A stretch of DNA of 64,000 nucleotides from Polaromonas jejuensis NBRC 106434. Its GTDB lineage: Bacteria > Pseudomonadota > Gammaproteobacteria > Burkholderiales > Burkholderiaceae_C. Position numbers and translations under genes: made by a program. The notes beneath the pieces were generated by a model. It had not been told where the DNA came from. It ran no database searches and saw only the letters and a program-made list of their open reading frames with translations. Positions 63,179-64,000 of this stretch are shown here, one piece after another (the stretch's first letter is position 1; each line of letters begins with the position of its first letter). The stretch is from assembly GCF_001598235.1 (NCBI RefSeq), contig NZ_BCYO01000001.1:310001-374000 (forward strand), given 5' to 3'.

Positions 63179-63361
63179 ATAGCTGGTAAATTTGAGCTCA
63201 AGAAATCCAGGAACGACAAGTATTACTTCAGCCTGCTGGCGGGCAACGGGCAGGCGATAGGCCAAAGCCGGATGTACTCCAGCGAAACGGCGCGCGACGG
63301 CGGCATCGAGTCGTGCAAAACCAATGGGCCGGGGGCTGCCGTCGTTGATTTGACGAGCTGA
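63179..63361 (+). CDS. YegP-like (DUF1508) 60-residue protein with an ATA start
   Basis: The frame encodes AGKFELKKSRNDKYYFSLLA then GNGQAIGQSRMYSSETARDG and GIESCKTNGPGAAVVDLTS, a full single YegP/DUF1508 repeat (GNGQ, GIES and D-T at the end). No ATG, GTG or TTG precedes it in frame: the codons upstream of the domain are GTC CTG CCT TCA AGG AGC ATC TTC ATA, after a TGA. AAGGAG at 63166-63171 stands seven bases before ATA at 63179, an ideal spacing, so ATA is the likely start. Function unknown. Confidence 0.8.
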   Translation: MAGKFELKKSRNDKYYFSLLAGNGQAIGQSRMYSSETARDGGIESCKTNGPGAAVVDLTS

Positions 63362-63462
63362 GCGGCTTTTCAGCGAAAAATCCTTTCGCATCGCGGCCCT
63401 GCCTGGATGGGTCGGGTGGCCTTGCCGCCGCAAGCCCAAGTCAGACTGCCTACAATCGGCGG

Positions 63463-64000
63463 ATGACCTCACTCAAATCCGCTGTCGCGTCCGCTCGTCA
63501 AACCACCGTGGGAGCGAAGCCGCTGGCACGCCCCACCCATGAGTCCACCTCGCAGCGTCTGGTCATCGCGCAAAAACTCCTGCTGGAACCGTTTGGCCTC
63601 AATGATGCCGCCCTGAGCCGCGCCCTGGGCGAAATCACCTCCTACGGCGTGGATGACGCCGATCTGTATTTCCAGTACACCCGCAGCGAAGGCTGGAGCC
63701 TGGAAGAGGGCATCGTCAAGACCGGCTCCTTCAGCATCGACCAGGGGGTGGGCGTGCGCGCCGTCAGCGGCGAAAAAACCGCATTCGCCTATTCCGACGA
63801 TATTTCCGAAGCCTCGCTGCTCGATGCCGCACGCACCGTGCGCAGCATCTCGGGGGCTGGCAAGGCCGGCCGGGTGAAAACGCCGGGCCGCAAAATTGCC
63901 AGCAGCCGCTCGCTCTACCAGGAGCTGGACCCGATTGCCACCCTGGGCAGCACGGCCAAGGTCAAGCTGCTTGAAAAAGTGGAAAAACTCGCCAAGGCCA
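63463..64000 (+). CDS. tldD: Metalloprotease TldD (5' part; cut by the window edge)
   Basis: 179 residues are visible, about a third of the gene. SYGVDDADLYFQYTRSEGWS and EEGIVKTGSFSIDQGVGVRA, with ISEASLLDAARTVRSI, are typical of the TldD N-terminal domain. TldD pairs with TldE (PmbA) in peptide processing and microcin maturation. The active-site HExxxH lies beyond the edge. ATG at 63463 is the first in-frame start. Confidence 0.9.
   Translation, partial: MTSLKSAVASARQTTVGAKPLARPTHESTSQRLVIAQKLLLEPFGLNDAALSRALGEITSYGVDDADLYFQYTRSEGWSLEEGIVKTGSFSIDQGVGVRAVSGEKTAFAYSDDISEASLLDAARTVRSISGAGKAGRVKTPGRKIASSRSLYQELDPIATLGSTAKVKLLEKVEKLAKA

Noticed and set aside
1-64000. CRISPR arrays, tRNA genes, insertion sequences, prophage genes
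   Set aside because: No regularly spaced repeats, no cloverleaf-like clusters and no transposase or phage protein was seen on reading both strands; short tRNA genes could have been missed without a search tool.

Overview
The window is a GC-rich chromosomal segment of a betaproteobacterium, most likely a Comamonadaceae member (Polaromonas/Rhodoferax-like). The grounds are inference from protein character and gene order: a complete mraZ-to-lpxC dcw cluster with a MurD carrying a long acidic insert, a DksA with a histone-like tail, dapF-DUF484-xerC, a 7TMR-DISM signalling protein, and two dispersed intergenic repeat families of the kind found in that family. No rRNA, tRNA, CRISPR array, prophage or insertion sequence was seen.

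Layout. 1-3.4 kb: an NDUFA9-like NAD(P)-binding protein (cut by the left edge), an acyl-CoA thioesterase and an Atm1-like ABC exporter. 3.5-8.1 kb: a HypT-like LysR regulator, then a glutamate/aspartate-type ABC importer (gltIJKL) behind a candidate sigma-54 promoter. 8.4-13.3 kb: rnk, pyrC, a NYN/LOTUS protein, a DUF3025 protein, htpX and proQ, the last two converging on a shared terminator. 13.4-19.3 kb: a COG2509 flavoprotein, the RNase P RNA gene, a solute-binding lipoprotein, an exported phosphatase-like protein lacking its catalytic cysteine, and a NUDIX-metallo-beta-lactamase fusion. 19.5-29.8 kb: dapF, DUF484, xerC, a 7TMR-DISM protein with a degenerate GGDEF site, an RlmI-type methyltransferase, a CobW GTPase, dksA and a STAS protein.

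30.3-49.2 kb is the division and cell-wall (dcw) cluster: mraZ, rsmH, ftsL, ftsI, murE, murF, mraY, murD, ftsW, murG, murC, ddl, ftsQ, ftsA, ftsZ, then lpxC. It holds the UDP-MurNAc-tripeptide-to-lipid II pathway (murE, murF, mraY, murG plus murC, murD and ddl) and the core divisome genes. Most junctions are overlapping stop/start codons, several with TTG or GTG starts. A clear 10-bp-periodic MraZ operator lies before mraZ.

49.2-57 kb is mainly minus strand: ruvC, a CdsA-like/PlsC-like phospholipid pair, mtgA, aroE, a TonB-family protein, an RNase II family gene and a YqiA-like esterase. 57-64 kb holds a large lipoprotein, a LuxR-type response regulator, the relic of a sensor gene, a histidine kinase, rodA, a 60-residue YegP-like protein that appears to start at ATA, and the start of tldD.

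The most unusual signals are the ATA-initiated YegP gene, the Cys-to-Asp exported phosphatase homologue in an AT-richer island, a short repeat family that has inserted in frame into several housekeeping genes (dapF, rlmI, murG, NUDIX-MBL), a 79-bp duplication between ftsW and murG, and the sensor-gene relic between a response regulator and its kinase. I found no strong candidate for an entirely new multi-gene system.
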